Made by a program: the position numbers and the translations under genes
DNA from: Pseudooceanicola marinus
Lineage (GTDB): Bacteria > Pseudomonadota > Alphaproteobacteria > Rhodobacterales > Rhodobacteraceae
Direction: 5' to 3'
Length of the DNA: 64,000 nt
Assembly: GCF_020177265.1 (NCBI RefSeq)
Contig: NZ_JAIVMC010000006.1
Span: 62,001-126,000 of the forward strand
Shown: piece by piece, positions 35,211-44,071 of the stretch
Layout: each line of letters opens with the position of its first letter
Position numbering within the stretch: the first letter of the stretch is position 1
The notes under the pieces: generated by a model
What the model was told of the DNA's origin: nothing
Databases searched by the model: none
Seen by the model: only the letters and a program-made list of their open reading frames with translations

Positions 35211-35953
35211 CCCTGCTGAGCGTCGACAGCCTGTCGGTGTCCCTGCGCGGGCGCGAGATCTTCCGCGATGTCAGCTTCGACATCGCCCCCGGCGAACTCG
35301 TCGGCCTGATCGGCCCCAATGGCGCGGGCAAGACCACGCTGATGCGCGCTGCCCTGGGCCTGATCGGCGCGGCGGGACAAAGCTCCCTCGCCGCGCTTTC
35401 GGCCACCGACCGCGCCCGCCAGGCCGCCTGGATGCCCCAAGCCCGCGAAATCGCCTGGCCTGTGACGGTGGAGGCACTGGTGGCCCTGGGCCGGCTGCCC
35501 CATGGCGGCGGCGGGCCGGCCGATCACGCTGCCATCGTGGCCGCGATCGAGCGTATGGCCCTGACCGAGTTGCAACAGCGCACCGCCACGCGGCTGTCGG
35601 GCGGCGAACAGGCCCGCGCCCTGATCGCCCGCGCCCTTGCGCAGGAAACGCCGCTGCTGATGGCCGATGAACCGACCGCCGGTCTCGACCCCGCACATCA
35701 GATCTCGACGATGGAGGTCTTCGCGGATCTGGCCGCCGCCGGTCAGGGGGTGCTGCTGTCGCTGCATGATCTGGGCCTCGCCGCGCGCCACTGCACCCGC
35801 CTGCTGCTGCTGGCCGAGGGACGCCTGCTGGCCGATGGCCCGCCCGAGGCGGTGCTGACCCCCGACCTGCTGGCCCGCGCCTTCCACATCACCGCCCATC
35901 ACGCCCAGACGCCCGACGGCCCGGTCTTCCAACCGCTGAGCGTGATCCGATGA
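35207..35953 (+). CDS. btuD: Cobalamin ABC transporter ATP-binding protein
   Basis: The 248-residue ATPase has Walker A 'GPNGAGKTT' (about residues 38-46), signature 'LSGGEQARALIARAL' (about 132-146), Walker B 'LLMADEPTAGLD' (about 151-162) and a switch histidine in 'LSLHDLGLAARHC'. It drives the BtuC permease. It overlaps both neighbours by four bases. Confidence 0.92.
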   Translation: MTLLSVDSLSVSLRGREIFRDVSFDIAPGELVGLIGPNGAGKTTLMRAALGLIGAAGQSSLAALSATDRARQAAWMPQAREIAWPVTVEALVALGRLPHGGGGPADHAAIVAAIERMALTELQQRTATRLSGGEQARALIARALAQETPLLMADEPTAGLDPAHQISTMEVFADLAAAGQGVLLSLHDLGLAARHCTRLLLLAEGRLLADGPPEAVLTPDLLARAFHITAHHAQTPDGPVFQPLSVIR

Positions 35954-36621
35954 GCCTGACCCTCTCCCCGCCCTGGCTGTGTTTCGACCTGGGCGCGCGA
36001 CATCGCGTGCTTAGCTGGGCGCCCTACCGCCCCGGTTTCGTCAGCGCCGAGCAGATCCTGTGGCGCGAGGTGCGCAACGCCGACCTGCCCGAGGATCTGG
36101 ATGCCCACGCCTGGCTGGCCGGCGAGGTGGCGGCGCTGGAAGGCCCCGAGGCGGTCTGCTTCCTGACCTCACGCGACATCCGCGCCCATCATCACCGGCG
36201 CATCCGGGTCGGCGGCGCGGAGGCCGAGGTGGTGGCCACCGTCGGCCTGTCGAACGCCGAACGCGTGGGCACACGGCTGGACCGCAGCGGCACCGACTGG
36301 GGCACGATCAACGTGGCCGTCCGGCTGGGCGGCGCCTTTTCCGACGTGGCCCTGCTGGAGGCCATGTCCATCGCCACCCAGGCCCGCACCGCCGCCGTGA
36401 TGGATCACGGCGCGAAGCTGCCCACGGGCATCGCCACGGGCACCGGAACCGATTGCGTGGCCGTCGCCGCCCGGCCCGGCGAGAATGCCGATGCCGGGGC
36501 CTATGCCGGGCTGCACACCGAGGTCGGCGAGGCCGTGGGCCGCGCCACCTATGACGCCGTGCTGGCGGGCGCCGCCGAATGGCAGGCCTACTGGCAGGCG
36601 CACGGGCGCGGGTTCTTCTGA
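35950..36621 (+). CDS. cbiZ: Adenosylcobinamide amidohydrolase CbiZ
   Basis: The 223-residue product matches the CbiZ family, which cleaves adenosylcobinamide (and in Rhodobacter also pseudocobalamin) to adenosylcobyric acid so that the lower ligand can be rebuilt. Recognisable are 'VCFLTSRDIRAHHHRRIRVG' (about residues 58-77), 'TVGLSNAERVGTRLD' (about 86-100), 'TINVAVRLGGAFSDVALLEA' (about 109-128) and 'GTGTDCVAVA'. As the last gene of the btu unit it turns imported incomplete corrinoids into useful precursor. Confidence 0.92.
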   Translation: MSLTLSPPWLCFDLGARHRVLSWAPYRPGFVSAEQILWREVRNADLPEDLDAHAWLAGEVAALEGPEAVCFLTSRDIRAHHHRRIRVGGAEAEVVATVGLSNAERVGTRLDRSGTDWGTINVAVRLGGAFSDVALLEAMSIATQARTAAVMDHGAKLPTGIATGTGTDCVAVAARPGENADAGAYAGLHTEVGEAVGRATYDAVLAGAAEWQAYWQAHGRGFF

Positions 36622-36640
36622 GGCCCCGCGCCGAGGCGGC

Positions 36641-39088
36641 TCAGACCTTCACCCGCTCTGACTTGGGGTCGTAGAAGGGCCGCAGGCTGACCTCTGCCGC
36701 CACGCGACGGCCCGCGATGTCGACCTCATAACGGCTGCCCAGCACCTCTTCGACCGACTGGCCGGCGCAGGGCACATAGGCCATGCCCATGGCCGCCCCC
36801 AGGTGGTGCCCATAGGCGCCCGAGGTCAGATGCGACACCACCTGCCCATCGCGCAACAGCGGCTCGGCGTGGTAGAGAAGCAGCTCTGGCTCGGTCAGCT
36901 TCAGCTGCACCAGCCGCATCGCCAGCCCCGCCTCGCGCTTGCGCAGCACCGCGTCGCGGCCGATGAAATCGGGCTTGTCGGTCTTCACCGCGAAGCCCAG
37001 CCCCGCCTCCAGCACATGATCCTCGCAGGTGATGTCATGGCCGAAGTGGCGAAACCCCTTCTCGATCCGCAGGGTGTCCATGGCGTGAAGCCCGACCAGC
37101 CGGGCGCCCTGTTCCAGACCCGCGCGGTGCAGCTCCTCGAAGACATGGGCGGCCATGTCGGTGGAGACGTAGATCTCCCACCCCAGCTCGCCCACGTAGG
37201 TGACTCGGTGCGCCCGGGCCAGGGCCATGCCGATCTCGATCTCGCGCGCGGTGCCGAAGGGGTGCGCGGCGTTGGAGAAGTCGTCAGGCGACACGGCCTG
37301 TAGCAGCGCCCGCGCCTGGGGCCCCATGACGGCGATGACGGCCTCGGCGGCGGTCATGTCGGTCAGGGTCACGCGGGCCGTACCCAGATGGCGGCGCAGA
37401 TGCGCCATGTCGGCGGGTAGTGTGGCGGCGGGTGTGACCACCAGATAGGCGGTTTCGGACAGGCGAGTGACCGTCACATCGGCCTCGATCCCTCCGCGCG
37501 TGTTCAGGAACTGGGTATAGACGATCTTGCCCGGCGCCACGTCCATCTGCCCCCCCGCCACGCGATTGAGGAAGGCGCAGGCATCCGCCCCCTCGACCCG
37601 GATCTTGCCGAAGGAGGTCATGTCGTAGATCCCCACCCCCTCGCGCACCGCGCGGTGCTCAGTGGCGACATTGTCGAACCAGCCGGGGCGCTGCCAGGAA
37701 TAGTCGTAGGCCGCCGTCTGATCGGGCCTTGCGTACCAGTTGGCGCGTTCCCAACCCGCCAGCTCGCCAAAGACCGCGCCTTCGGCCTTCAGATGCCCAT
37801 GCAGCGGCGAGCGGCGGATACCCCGCGCCGTGGCTTTCTGGCGGAAGGGGAAGTGGTCGGCGTAAAGCAGGCCCAGGGTTTCCTTGGCGCGGTCTACCAG
37901 ATAGCTGCGGTTGCCCTGAAAGGGCTGCATCCGCGCGATGTCCACATCGCCCAGATCGAAGGGTTTCTCGCCCGCCTCCATCCATTCCGACAGGGCCTTG
38001 CCCGCGCCGCCGGCCGACTGGATCCCGATGGAGTTGAACCCGGCCGCGACCCAGACATTATCCATCTCGGGCGCCTGGCCCAGGTGGTAGGCGTCATCGG
38101 GGGTAAAGCTTTCAGGCCCGTTGAAGAAGGTGTGGATCCCCGCCTCTGCCAGCATCGGCACCCGCTGCACGGCGGCCTCCAGGATCGGCTCGAAGTGCTC
38201 GAAATCCTCGGGCAGCTGGTCAAACTCGAAACTGTCGGGGATGCCCGCCATGCCCCAGGGTTTCGCCACCGGCTCGAACGCGCCCAGAAGGATCTTGCCC
38301 GCGTCCTCTTTGTAATAGGCGCATTCGTCGGGCACCCGCAGGGTGGGCAGCCGGTCAAGGCCGGGGATATCCTCGGTCACCAGGTAGAAATGCTCGCAGG
38401 CTTGCAGGGGGACGTTGGTGCCCAGCATCCGGCCCACCTCGCGGCCCCACATGCCGGCACAGTTGACGACATGCTCGCAGGTCGTGCTACCCGTGGCGCC
38501 CTCTTCGGTGGTCCACTCCACGCCGGTCACACGGCGGCCCGCGCGGGCGACGCCGGTGACCTTCACCCGTTCCAGCACCTGGGTGCCGCGCATCTTTGCG
38601 CCCTTGGCCAGGGCCAGGGCGATGTTCGCCGGATCCCCCTGCCCGTCCTTCGGCAGCCAGACGCCCGCCTTGACGTCGCCCACCTCCACATGCGGATAGC
38701 GCGCCCGGACGTCCTCCGGCCCGATCTCCTCGGCCTCGACGCCGAAGGCGCGGGCCATGGCGGCCTGGCGCAGGATCTCCTCGCGCCGCGATTCGGTCAG
38801 GGCCACGGTGATGGACCCGTTGCGGCGGAACCCGGTAGCGACGCCCGTCTCGGCCTCCAGCTCGCCGTAGAGCTCCTGCGAATATTTCGCCAGCCGGGTC
38901 ATGTTCTTCGACGAGCGCAACTGCGCGATCAGCCCCGCCGCGTGCCAGGTGGTGCCCGAGGTCAGTTGCTTACGCTCCAGCAGGACCACGTCGCGCCAGC
39001 CCAGCTGGGTCAGGTGATAAGCCACGGAACAGCCGATGACGCCGCCACCGATGATGACGACGCGGGCGGAAGACGGGGGGAGAGACAT
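36641..39088 (-). CDS. Dimethylglycine/sarcosine dehydrogenase-like flavoprotein with GcvT domain
   Basis: The 815-residue product combines an N-terminal FAD oxidoreductase of the DAO type ('VVIIGGGVIGCSVAYHLTQL', about residues 10-29; 'SGTTWHAAGLIAQLRS', about 43-58, with the histidine used for covalent FAD) with a C-terminal aminomethyltransferase (GcvT) half ('YDMTSFGKIRVEGADACAFL', 'YVGELGWEIYVS', 'DFIGRDAVLRKREAGL'). The family demethylates N-methylglycines or related amines and passes the one-carbon unit to tetrahydrofolate. The gene follows its XRE-cupin regulator by 47 bases. The exact substrate is not certain. Confidence 0.88.
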   Translation of the reverse strand: MSLPPSSARVVIIGGGVIGCSVAYHLTQLGWRDVVLLERKQLTSGTTWHAAGLIAQLRSSKNMTRLAKYSQELYGELEAETGVATGFRRNGSITVALTESRREEILRQAAMARAFGVEAEEIGPEDVRARYPHVEVGDVKAGVWLPKDGQGDPANIALALAKGAKMRGTQVLERVKVTGVARAGRRVTGVEWTTEEGATGSTTCEHVVNCAGMWGREVGRMLGTNVPLQACEHFYLVTEDIPGLDRLPTLRVPDECAYYKEDAGKILLGAFEPVAKPWGMAGIPDSFEFDQLPEDFEHFEPILEAAVQRVPMLAEAGIHTFFNGPESFTPDDAYHLGQAPEMDNVWVAAGFNSIGIQSAGGAGKALSEWMEAGEKPFDLGDVDIARMQPFQGNRSYLVDRAKETLGLLYADHFPFRQKATARGIRRSPLHGHLKAEGAVFGELAGWERANWYARPDQTAAYDYSWQRPGWFDNVATEHRAVREGVGIYDMTSFGKIRVEGADACAFLNRVAGGQMDVAPGKIVYTQFLNTRGGIEADVTVTRLSETAYLVVTPAATLPADMAHLRRHLGTARVTLTDMTAAEAVIAVMGPQARALLQAVSPDDFSNAAHPFGTAREIEIGMALARAHRVTYVGELGWEIYVSTDMAAHVFEELHRAGLEQGARLVGLHAMDTLRIEKGFRHFGHDITCEDHVLEAGLGFAVKTDKPDFIGRDAVLRKREAGLAMRLVQLKLTEPELLLYHAEPLLRDGQVVSHLTSGAYGHHLGAAMGMAYVPCAGQSVEEVLGSRYEVDIAGRRVAAEVSLRPFYDPKSERVKV

Positions 39089-39135
39089 GGGAGGCGATCC
39101 TTCGGAACGGGAGATCAGGGGGCGGCGGGGGCCGC

Positions 39136-39693
39136 CTAGTAGACCGGGGGCGAGATGACCCAGACGGCCACGGCGGGCGCGTCATAGGGATTGGCCCAGC
39201 GGAAGGTCTGCTTGCGGATGCGGAAACTGTCGCCTTCGGTGATGGTGAAGGCCTCGTCGTTCAGCCAGATGTCGAGGCGCCCGGAGACCAGATAGGCCAC
39301 CTCCTGCGTCGGGCGGCGGATCAGTTCGTCGCCAGTCTTGTGCGGCTGGAACAGCGAATGGATGACCTCGAAACTGTCGGTGAGATCGGGCGAGATCAGC
39401 TCCTCCACCAGCCCCTGTTCCGGGTCGCCCATCTTGCGCCGGGCACCGGCGCGCACGATGCGGCCCCGCTCCGCCTCGGGCGCATCGGCGGAACCGAAAA
39501 GCAGCGACAGCGGCACCTCGAAGATATCGGCCAGCTTGCGCAGGTCGGACATGCGGGGGGTCGACAGGTCACGTTCCACCTGGCTGAGCCAGCCGACAGA
39601 ACGGCCGACGCGAAAGGCCAGCTCTTCCAGCGTCAGACCACGCGCGGTGCGCAGGGCGCGAATGTCCTGTCCAAGGGTGTCGGGGCGGGTCAT
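39136..39693 (-). CDS. XRE-family transcriptional regulator with cupin domain
   Basis: The 185-residue product has an N-terminal helix-turn-helix ('LGQDIRALRTARGLTLEELA', 'VGRSVGWLSQVERDLSTP', about residues 7-50) and a C-terminal cupin_2 domain (about 115-182, 'EVAYLVSGRLDIWLNDEAFT'). Such regulators sense small metabolites, often polyamines or amino acids, through the cupin. It lies 47 bases upstream of the dimethylglycine-dehydrogenase-like gene and very probably controls it; two matching palindromes occupy its own upstream region. Confidence 0.9.
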   Translation of the reverse strand: MTRPDTLGQDIRALRTARGLTLEELAFRVGRSVGWLSQVERDLSTPRMSDLRKLADIFEVPLSLLFGSADAPEAERGRIVRAGARRKMGDPEQGLVEELISPDLTDSFEVIHSLFQPHKTGDELIRRPTQEVAYLVSGRLDIWLNDEAFTITEGDSFRIRKQTFRWANPYDAPAVAVWVISPPVY

Positions 39694-39703
39694 GGAGGCC
39701 TCG

Positions 39704-39763
39704 GAATGAAAAATTCATTCAATTCTTCACTTCAGACCCGTGAAGAAATCAATGAAATTTTCA
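39704..39763. promoter_or_regulatory. Candidate tandem operators of the XRE-cupin regulator
   Basis: GAATGAA-AAA-TTCATTC (39704-39720) is a perfect inverted repeat, and TGAAA-T-TTTCA (39753-39763) a second one. Both contain the same core ATGAAAwwTTCA about 47 bases apart. A third weaker TTCA...TGAA pair lies between them. The region is markedly AT-rich and immediately precedes the regulator's start codon. Confidence 0.6.
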
Positions 39764-39785
39764 CTTCCCAACGCGCACAGTCTGA

Positions 39786-39809
39786 AATTTCCCCTCCCGA
39801 GGGGAAATT
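39786..39809 (-). terminator. Perfect hairpin, probable terminator of tauR
   Basis: AATTTCCCCT and AGGGGAAATT pair over ten bases across CCCG. On the minus strand it lies 25 bases after the tauR stop and ends in AATTTC, a weak T-tract. It could also act on the regulator promoter next to it. Confidence 0.6.
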
Positions 39810-39833
39810 CCGCAGCTCGTGATGCATGGAATT

Positions 39834-41306
39834 TCAGCGCTCAGACAGCTCGGCGATGGCGCGGCCGATCAGCTCGACCCCCTGCGGGATGCGGTTGGTC
39901 GCGATGGAGGAATAGGCCAGCCGGTAGAACTGCTGATTCTGCTCCTCCGGCTTGAAGAAGGCCTGTCCCGGTTCGATCACCACGGAATCCTCGCGCAGGC
40001 GCATCGCCAGGTCGGTGGTGCTGACATGGGCAGGCGCGCGCAGCCAGAAGGAAGACCCGCCGGTCAGCCCCGGGGTGGCCAGGTCCAACCCCACGTCCTC
40101 GATGGCCTTTTCCATCACCGCGCGGCGGCGGCTGAAGGCATCGCCCATGCGCGCCAGTTGCGCATCGAAATGGCCCAGCGACAGGAAATAGGCCATGGTC
40201 CGCTGCACATGGCCCGGCGGGTGGCGCATGATGTAGGCGCGCATCGACCGGGCCTGCCGGATGAAGGGTTCGGGCGCCACCATGTAGCCCATGCGCAACC
40301 CGGGAAAGAGCGTCTTGGAGAACGACCCGATATAGATCACATGCCCCGTCCGGTCCTGCGCCTTCAGCGCCGGGGTGGGCGCGCGCAAGGACGGCAGCTC
40401 GAACTCGTAGTCATCCTCGACCACGACGAAGTTCTCCTCCCGCGCGCGGGTCAGCAGGTCGCGGCGGCGAGCCTGGGGCATGGTGACATTGGTCGGGCAA
40501 TGGTGGCTGGCGGTGGTGAAGACTGCGTCGATGCCGCGGGGGATGTCCTCGGGCGGCAGGCCGTCCTCGTCGATGTCGACGAAATGCGTCCGGCAGCGCG
40601 ACTGGCGCAACAGGTCGCGCAGACCCGCATAGCCCGGGTTCTCCATCGCCGCCGTGCGCTCTGACGACAGCAGCAGCTGGGTGGCGATCCACAGGGCGTT
40701 CTGCGCGCCCATGGTCAGCAGGATCTCCTGCGGTTGGGCGGAGATGCCGCGCCGCGGCAGCAACTGGCGCCGCAGGTATTCGATCAGCACTGGGTCGTCG
40801 CGTTCGTAGTAGTCGGTGGTCAGCGCCTCGAAATCCTTCCGCCCCAGGGCGTTGATCGCGCAGAGCCGCCAGTTCTGATGATCGAAGAGGCGCGGATCGC
40901 TTTGGCCGTAGATGAAGGGAAAGTGATAGCTGCGCCAGTCCGGCGGGCGCACCAGCTCCGAGGGCGGGCGCTGTGGGTTGGCGATGGCCGCCTGCCAGTC
41001 CATCGCGCCGTCGGGGTCGGCGGCGGGCGCGGTGAACTGCGGCCGCCGCGGCGCGGTGTCGGCGACGAAATAGCCCGAGCGGTCGCGCGAGACGAGGAAA
41101 CCGTTGGCCACCAGCTCGTTATAGGCCAGCGAGACGGTGATCCGCGCCACCTTCAGATGCCTGGCGAAGGCCCGGGTGGAGGGCATCTTCTCCCCCGGCT
41201 GGAACCGGCCCGACAGGATGCTGTCGGCCACCAGTTGCTGGATCTGCTGTTGCAGGGTCCGTTCGCTCTCGGGGTCGAGGAAAAGGGTTTCGGTGGGGAT
41301 CGCCAT
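39834..41306 (-). CDS. tauR: MocR/GntR-type PLP-dependent regulator TauR
   Basis: The 490-residue product joins a GntR winged helix (about residues 15-80: 'MPSTRAFARHLKVARITVSL', 'DRSGYFVADT') to an aminotransferase-like domain with the PLP lysine in 'YIGSFSKTLFPGLRMGYM' (about 308-325). This is the MocR architecture. Next to tpa and the divergent tauABC it fits TauR, the taurine-responsive activator known from Rhodobacter capsulatus and Paracoccus. It precedes neither gene as an operon leader but lies 54 bases downstream of tpa on the same strand. Confidence 0.9.
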   Translation of the reverse strand: MAIPTETLFLDPESERTLQQQIQQLVADSILSGRFQPGEKMPSTRAFARHLKVARITVSLAYNELVANGFLVSRDRSGYFVADTAPRRPQFTAPAADPDGAMDWQAAIANPQRPPSELVRPPDWRSYHFPFIYGQSDPRLFDHQNWRLCAINALGRKDFEALTTDYYERDDPVLIEYLRRQLLPRRGISAQPQEILLTMGAQNALWIATQLLLSSERTAAMENPGYAGLRDLLRQSRCRTHFVDIDEDGLPPEDIPRGIDAVFTTASHHCPTNVTMPQARRRDLLTRAREENFVVVEDDYEFELPSLRAPTPALKAQDRTGHVIYIGSFSKTLFPGLRMGYMVAPEPFIRQARSMRAYIMRHPPGHVQRTMAYFLSLGHFDAQLARMGDAFSRRRAVMEKAIEDVGLDLATPGLTGGSSFWLRAPAHVSTTDLAMRLREDSVVIEPGQAFFKPEEQNQQFYRLAYSSIATNRIPQGVELIGRAIAELSER

Positions 41307-41360
41307 GCTGTGCCTTCGTTTCTCCCGACCCTAGGCGCAAAGCCCGGGGACGGGGAAGCC

Positions 41361-42743
41361 TCAGCCGGCCACGGCGGTCAGCGCCTCATCCAGGGTGCCG
41401 GTGATCTGGTCGATCTCCGCCTCGGTGGCGATCAGCGCGGGCGCCAGGCAAAGCGTATTGTTCATCCCCGGCAGGGCGCGGGCGGTCTTGCCAATGATCA
41501 GGCCGCGCGCGCGGGCCTCGGCCACCACCTGCTGCACCGCGGCCTCTGCCAAGGGCGCGCGGCTGGCGCGATCGGCCACCAGTTCGACGCCGCAGAGCAG
41601 ACCCTTGCCGCGCACCTCGCCGATGACCGCGTGGCGGTCTGCCAGGTCCCGCAGGTTCGCCATCAGCCGCGCGCCCATGGCGCGGGTGTTGGCCAACAGC
41701 CCCTCGTCCTCGATGATCCGCATGTTTTCCAGCGCCGCCGCCGGCCCACCGGTGCAGCCCGCGTAGGTGGAGATGTCGCGGAAATGGCTCATCTCGTCTT
41801 CGGGCGCTTCCTTGAAGGTATCGAAAACCTCCTCGGTGGTCACCAGGCAGGCGATGGCGGCATAGCCCGAGGCCACGCCCTTGGCCATGGTGACGAAATC
41901 GGGGCGCAGCCCGTAGTGCTGATAGCCGAACCAGTCGCCGGTGCGACCCAGCCCGCAGACGACCTCATCCAGATGCAACAGGATGTCGTATTTCGCGCAA
42001 ATCTCCTGCACCCGGGGCCAGTAGGTTTCGGGCGGCACGATCACCCCGCCGCCCGCCGTGATCGGCTCCAGGCACAGGGCGCCCACGGTATCGGGGCCCT
42101 CGCGCAGGATGACCTCTTCGATGGCATCGGCGGCGGCCAGGCCGTAGTCCTGCGCGTCCGGGTACTGGCCGCGATAGGCCAGGCAATGGGGCACCTCGAC
42201 GAAGCCGGGCGTGAAGGGGCCGTAGTCGCGCACCCGCTCCGCCTGGCCGCAGGCCGCCAGGGCTGTGACGGAAGAGCCGTGGTAGTCGCGCTGACGATAG
42301 AGGATCTTCGACTTGCGCCCGCCGTGCCGCAGGGCGGCGATCTGGCGGACCATCTTCCAGGCCTTCTCGTTCACCTCAGTCCCCGAGCTGCCGTAGTAGA
42401 CCCGGGACATCCCCGGCATCTTCTCGATCAGTTTTTCGGCAAAACGTGCCCCCGGCACCGATCCGGTGGTCTGGGCAAAGAAGTTCATCTCGACCAGCGC
42501 CTCCTTCACCGCCTCGGCGATCGAGAGCCGCCCGTAGCCCACGTTCACCGTCCAGACCCCGCCCGAGACCGCATCCAGAAACTCCGCCCCGTCGGCATCC
42601 CAGACGCGCATCCCCCGCCCCTTCACCAGAAGGCCCGGATCGCTTGTTTCAAAGGGTTTGTGCTGGGTCAGGTGATGCCAGACATGGGCACGGTCGGCGC
42701 GCACGGCGTCACTGAAACGGGTCCGGGGCTGGTCGAGGGTCAT
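41361..42743 (-). CDS. tpa: Taurine:pyruvate aminotransferase
   Basis: The start at 42743 ('MTLDQPRTRFSDAVRADRAH') is preceded by AAGGAAA; the frame stays open upstream only because it runs antisense to tauA. The 460-residue class III aminotransferase has the PLP lysine in 'FVTMAKGVASGYAAIACLV' (about residues 286-304) and the Asp in 'ILLHLDEVVCGLGRTGDW'. It converts taurine and pyruvate to sulfoacetaldehyde and alanine. Context (tauR behind it, tauABC divergent) supports Tpa over other class III enzymes. Confidence 0.9.
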   Translation of the reverse strand: MTLDQPRTRFSDAVRADRAHVWHHLTQHKPFETSDPGLLVKGRGMRVWDADGAEFLDAVSGGVWTVNVGYGRLSIAEAVKEALVEMNFFAQTTGSVPGARFAEKLIEKMPGMSRVYYGSSGTEVNEKAWKMVRQIAALRHGGRKSKILYRQRDYHGSSVTALAACGQAERVRDYGPFTPGFVEVPHCLAYRGQYPDAQDYGLAAADAIEEVILREGPDTVGALCLEPITAGGGVIVPPETYWPRVQEICAKYDILLHLDEVVCGLGRTGDWFGYQHYGLRPDFVTMAKGVASGYAAIACLVTTEEVFDTFKEAPEDEMSHFRDISTYAGCTGGPAAALENMRIIEDEGLLANTRAMGARLMANLRDLADRHAVIGEVRGKGLLCGVELVADRASRAPLAEAAVQQVVAEARARGLIIGKTARALPGMNNTLCLAPALIATEAEIDQITGTLDEALTAVAG

Positions 42744-42828
42744 GGCGGTTTCCTTTGGCCGGGAGGGGAGATTTCTGCGGCGCGGCGAGGCCGGTGCCCA
42801 AATGAAATGCACGGAAAACGACCGCCCG

Positions 42829-42861
42829 TTAGAGCCAGATGCGCGGTTGCAATGATTCCAG
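42829..42861 (-). promoter_or_regulatory. Candidate TauR direct repeats between tpa and tauA
   Basis: On the minus strand CTGGCTCTAA (42838-42829) and CTGGAATCAT (42861-42852) lie 23 bases apart in the same orientation. From memory, TauR binds two direct repeats of CTGGACYTAA; the first copy here agrees at 8 of 10 positions, the second at about 6. Positions lie about 90-120 bases from both start codons. Confidence 0.4.
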
Positions 42862-42980
42862 TTGAGGTCGAAGATTGTCAGCGGGAGGCACGCTCGTAAC
42901 GCTCTCCCCGATAGACCGGCCGACCGCCCGCACCGGGCCCAGACAAGGCCGGAGATCGCAGCAACATGGAGATGGACCAG

Positions 42981-43979
42981 ATGAAACGAACCAAACTTCT
43001 GTCGGGGGCCGCGGTCCTTGGCGCGCTGATGTCGGCCAACGCGGCCTTCGCGCAGGAAGAGATCACCGTGGGCTACTTCCTCGAATGGCCGATGCCGTTC
43101 GAGTACGCCAAGGCCACCGGCATGTACGAAGAGGCGCTCGGCATGACCGTCAACTGGGTGTCCTTCGACGCCGGCACCGCCATGTCGGCGGCCATGGCCT
43201 CGGGCGATGTGCAGATCTCGGTCAGCCAGGGCGTGCCGCCCTTCGTCGTCGCCGCCTCCGCCGGGCAGAACCTGGTCGCCGCAGACGTGGCCGTCTCCTA
43301 CGCCGAGAACGACAACTGCGTCGTGGCCGAGATGCTGGAGATCGACAAGGACAGCGCGATGGAGCTGGAAGGCAAGAAGGTCGGCGTGCCGATCGGCACC
43401 GCCGCCCACTACGGCTTCCTCAAGCAGATGGACCACTTCGGCGTCGACATCACCACCATGGACATCGTCGACATGGCCCCCGCCGATGGCGCCGCGGCCT
43501 TCGCACAAGGCTCGCTCGACATGGTTTGTGGCTGGGGCGGTGCCCTGCGCCGCATGAAGGAGCATGGCAACGTCCTGCTGACCGGCGCCGAGAAGGAAGA
43601 GCTGGGCATCCTGGTCTTCGACGTGACCTCGACCACCGCCGATTTCGCCGCCGAATCCGGTGACGTGCTGACCCAGTTCCTCGCCGTCACCGCCGAAGCC
43701 AACGCCATGTGGGCCTCGGGCGAGCACACCGAGGAGATGCTGCCGGTCATCGCCCAGGACGCCGGCATGGACGAAGATGCCACCGCCGAAACGCTGGCCA
43801 CCTTCGAGTTCCCCACCGTCGAGGATCAGCTGACCGAGAAGTGGCTGGGCGGCGGCATCCAGGAGTTCATGCTGGGCGTGGCCCAGGTGTTCAAGGATGC
43901 CGGTTCCATCCCCAGCTCGCTGGACAGCTACGAAGGCAACGTCGACACCAGCTTCCTCGAAGCCGCCAACGAGATGTAA
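42981..43979 (+). CDS. tauA: Taurine ABC transporter, substrate-binding protein
   Basis: Two ATGs (42966 and 42981) are possible; the second leaves GGAG nine bases upstream and gives a clean signal peptide ending AFA-QEE. The 332-residue product is an SsuA/TauA-like binding protein: 'ITVGYFLEWPMPFEYAKATG' (early) and 'KKVGVPIGTAAHYGFLKQMD' (about residues 133-152), 'LDMVCGWGGALRRMKEHG' (about 178-195). It captures taurine in the periplasm for TauBC. Strong intercistronic hairpins separate it from tauB, a common way to make more binding protein than ATPase. Confidence 0.93.
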   Translation: MKRTKLLSGAAVLGALMSANAAFAQEEITVGYFLEWPMPFEYAKATGMYEEALGMTVNWVSFDAGTAMSAAMASGDVQISVSQGVPPFVVAASAGQNLVAADVAVSYAENDNCVVAEMLEIDKDSAMELEGKKVGVPIGTAAHYGFLKQMDHFGVDITTMDIVDMAPADGAAAFAQGSLDMVCGWGGALRRMKEHGNVLLTGAEKEELGILVFDVTSTTADFAAESGDVLTQFLAVTAEANAMWASGEHTEEMLPVIAQDAGMDEDATAETLATFEFPTVEDQLTEKWLGGGIQEFMLGVAQVFKDAGSIPSSLDSYEGNVDTSFLEAANEM

Positions 43980-43984
43980 GCGGC

Positions 43985-44028
43985 GGTCCCGCGGGACCGG
44001 ACCGGGGGCGCCAGAGGCGCGCCCCCGG
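43985..44028 (+). promoter_or_regulatory. Intercistronic hairpins between tauA and tauB
   Basis: GGTCCC-GC-GGGACC (43985-43998) is followed by CCGGGGGCGC/GCGCCCCCGG (44002-44011 with 44019-44028), a ten-base perfect stem. No T-run follows, so it should protect tauA mRNA and reduce, not stop, readthrough into tauBC. Confidence 0.65.
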
Positions 44029-44071
44029 CTTCCAGATAATCATAACAAACGCATAGGGGACGGTGCCGGCC

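Noticed and set aside
42744-43727. Possible N-terminal extension of tpa
   Set aside because: The frame stays open upstream of 42743 only opposite tauA; a good ribosome binding site and the family N terminus both lie at 42743.
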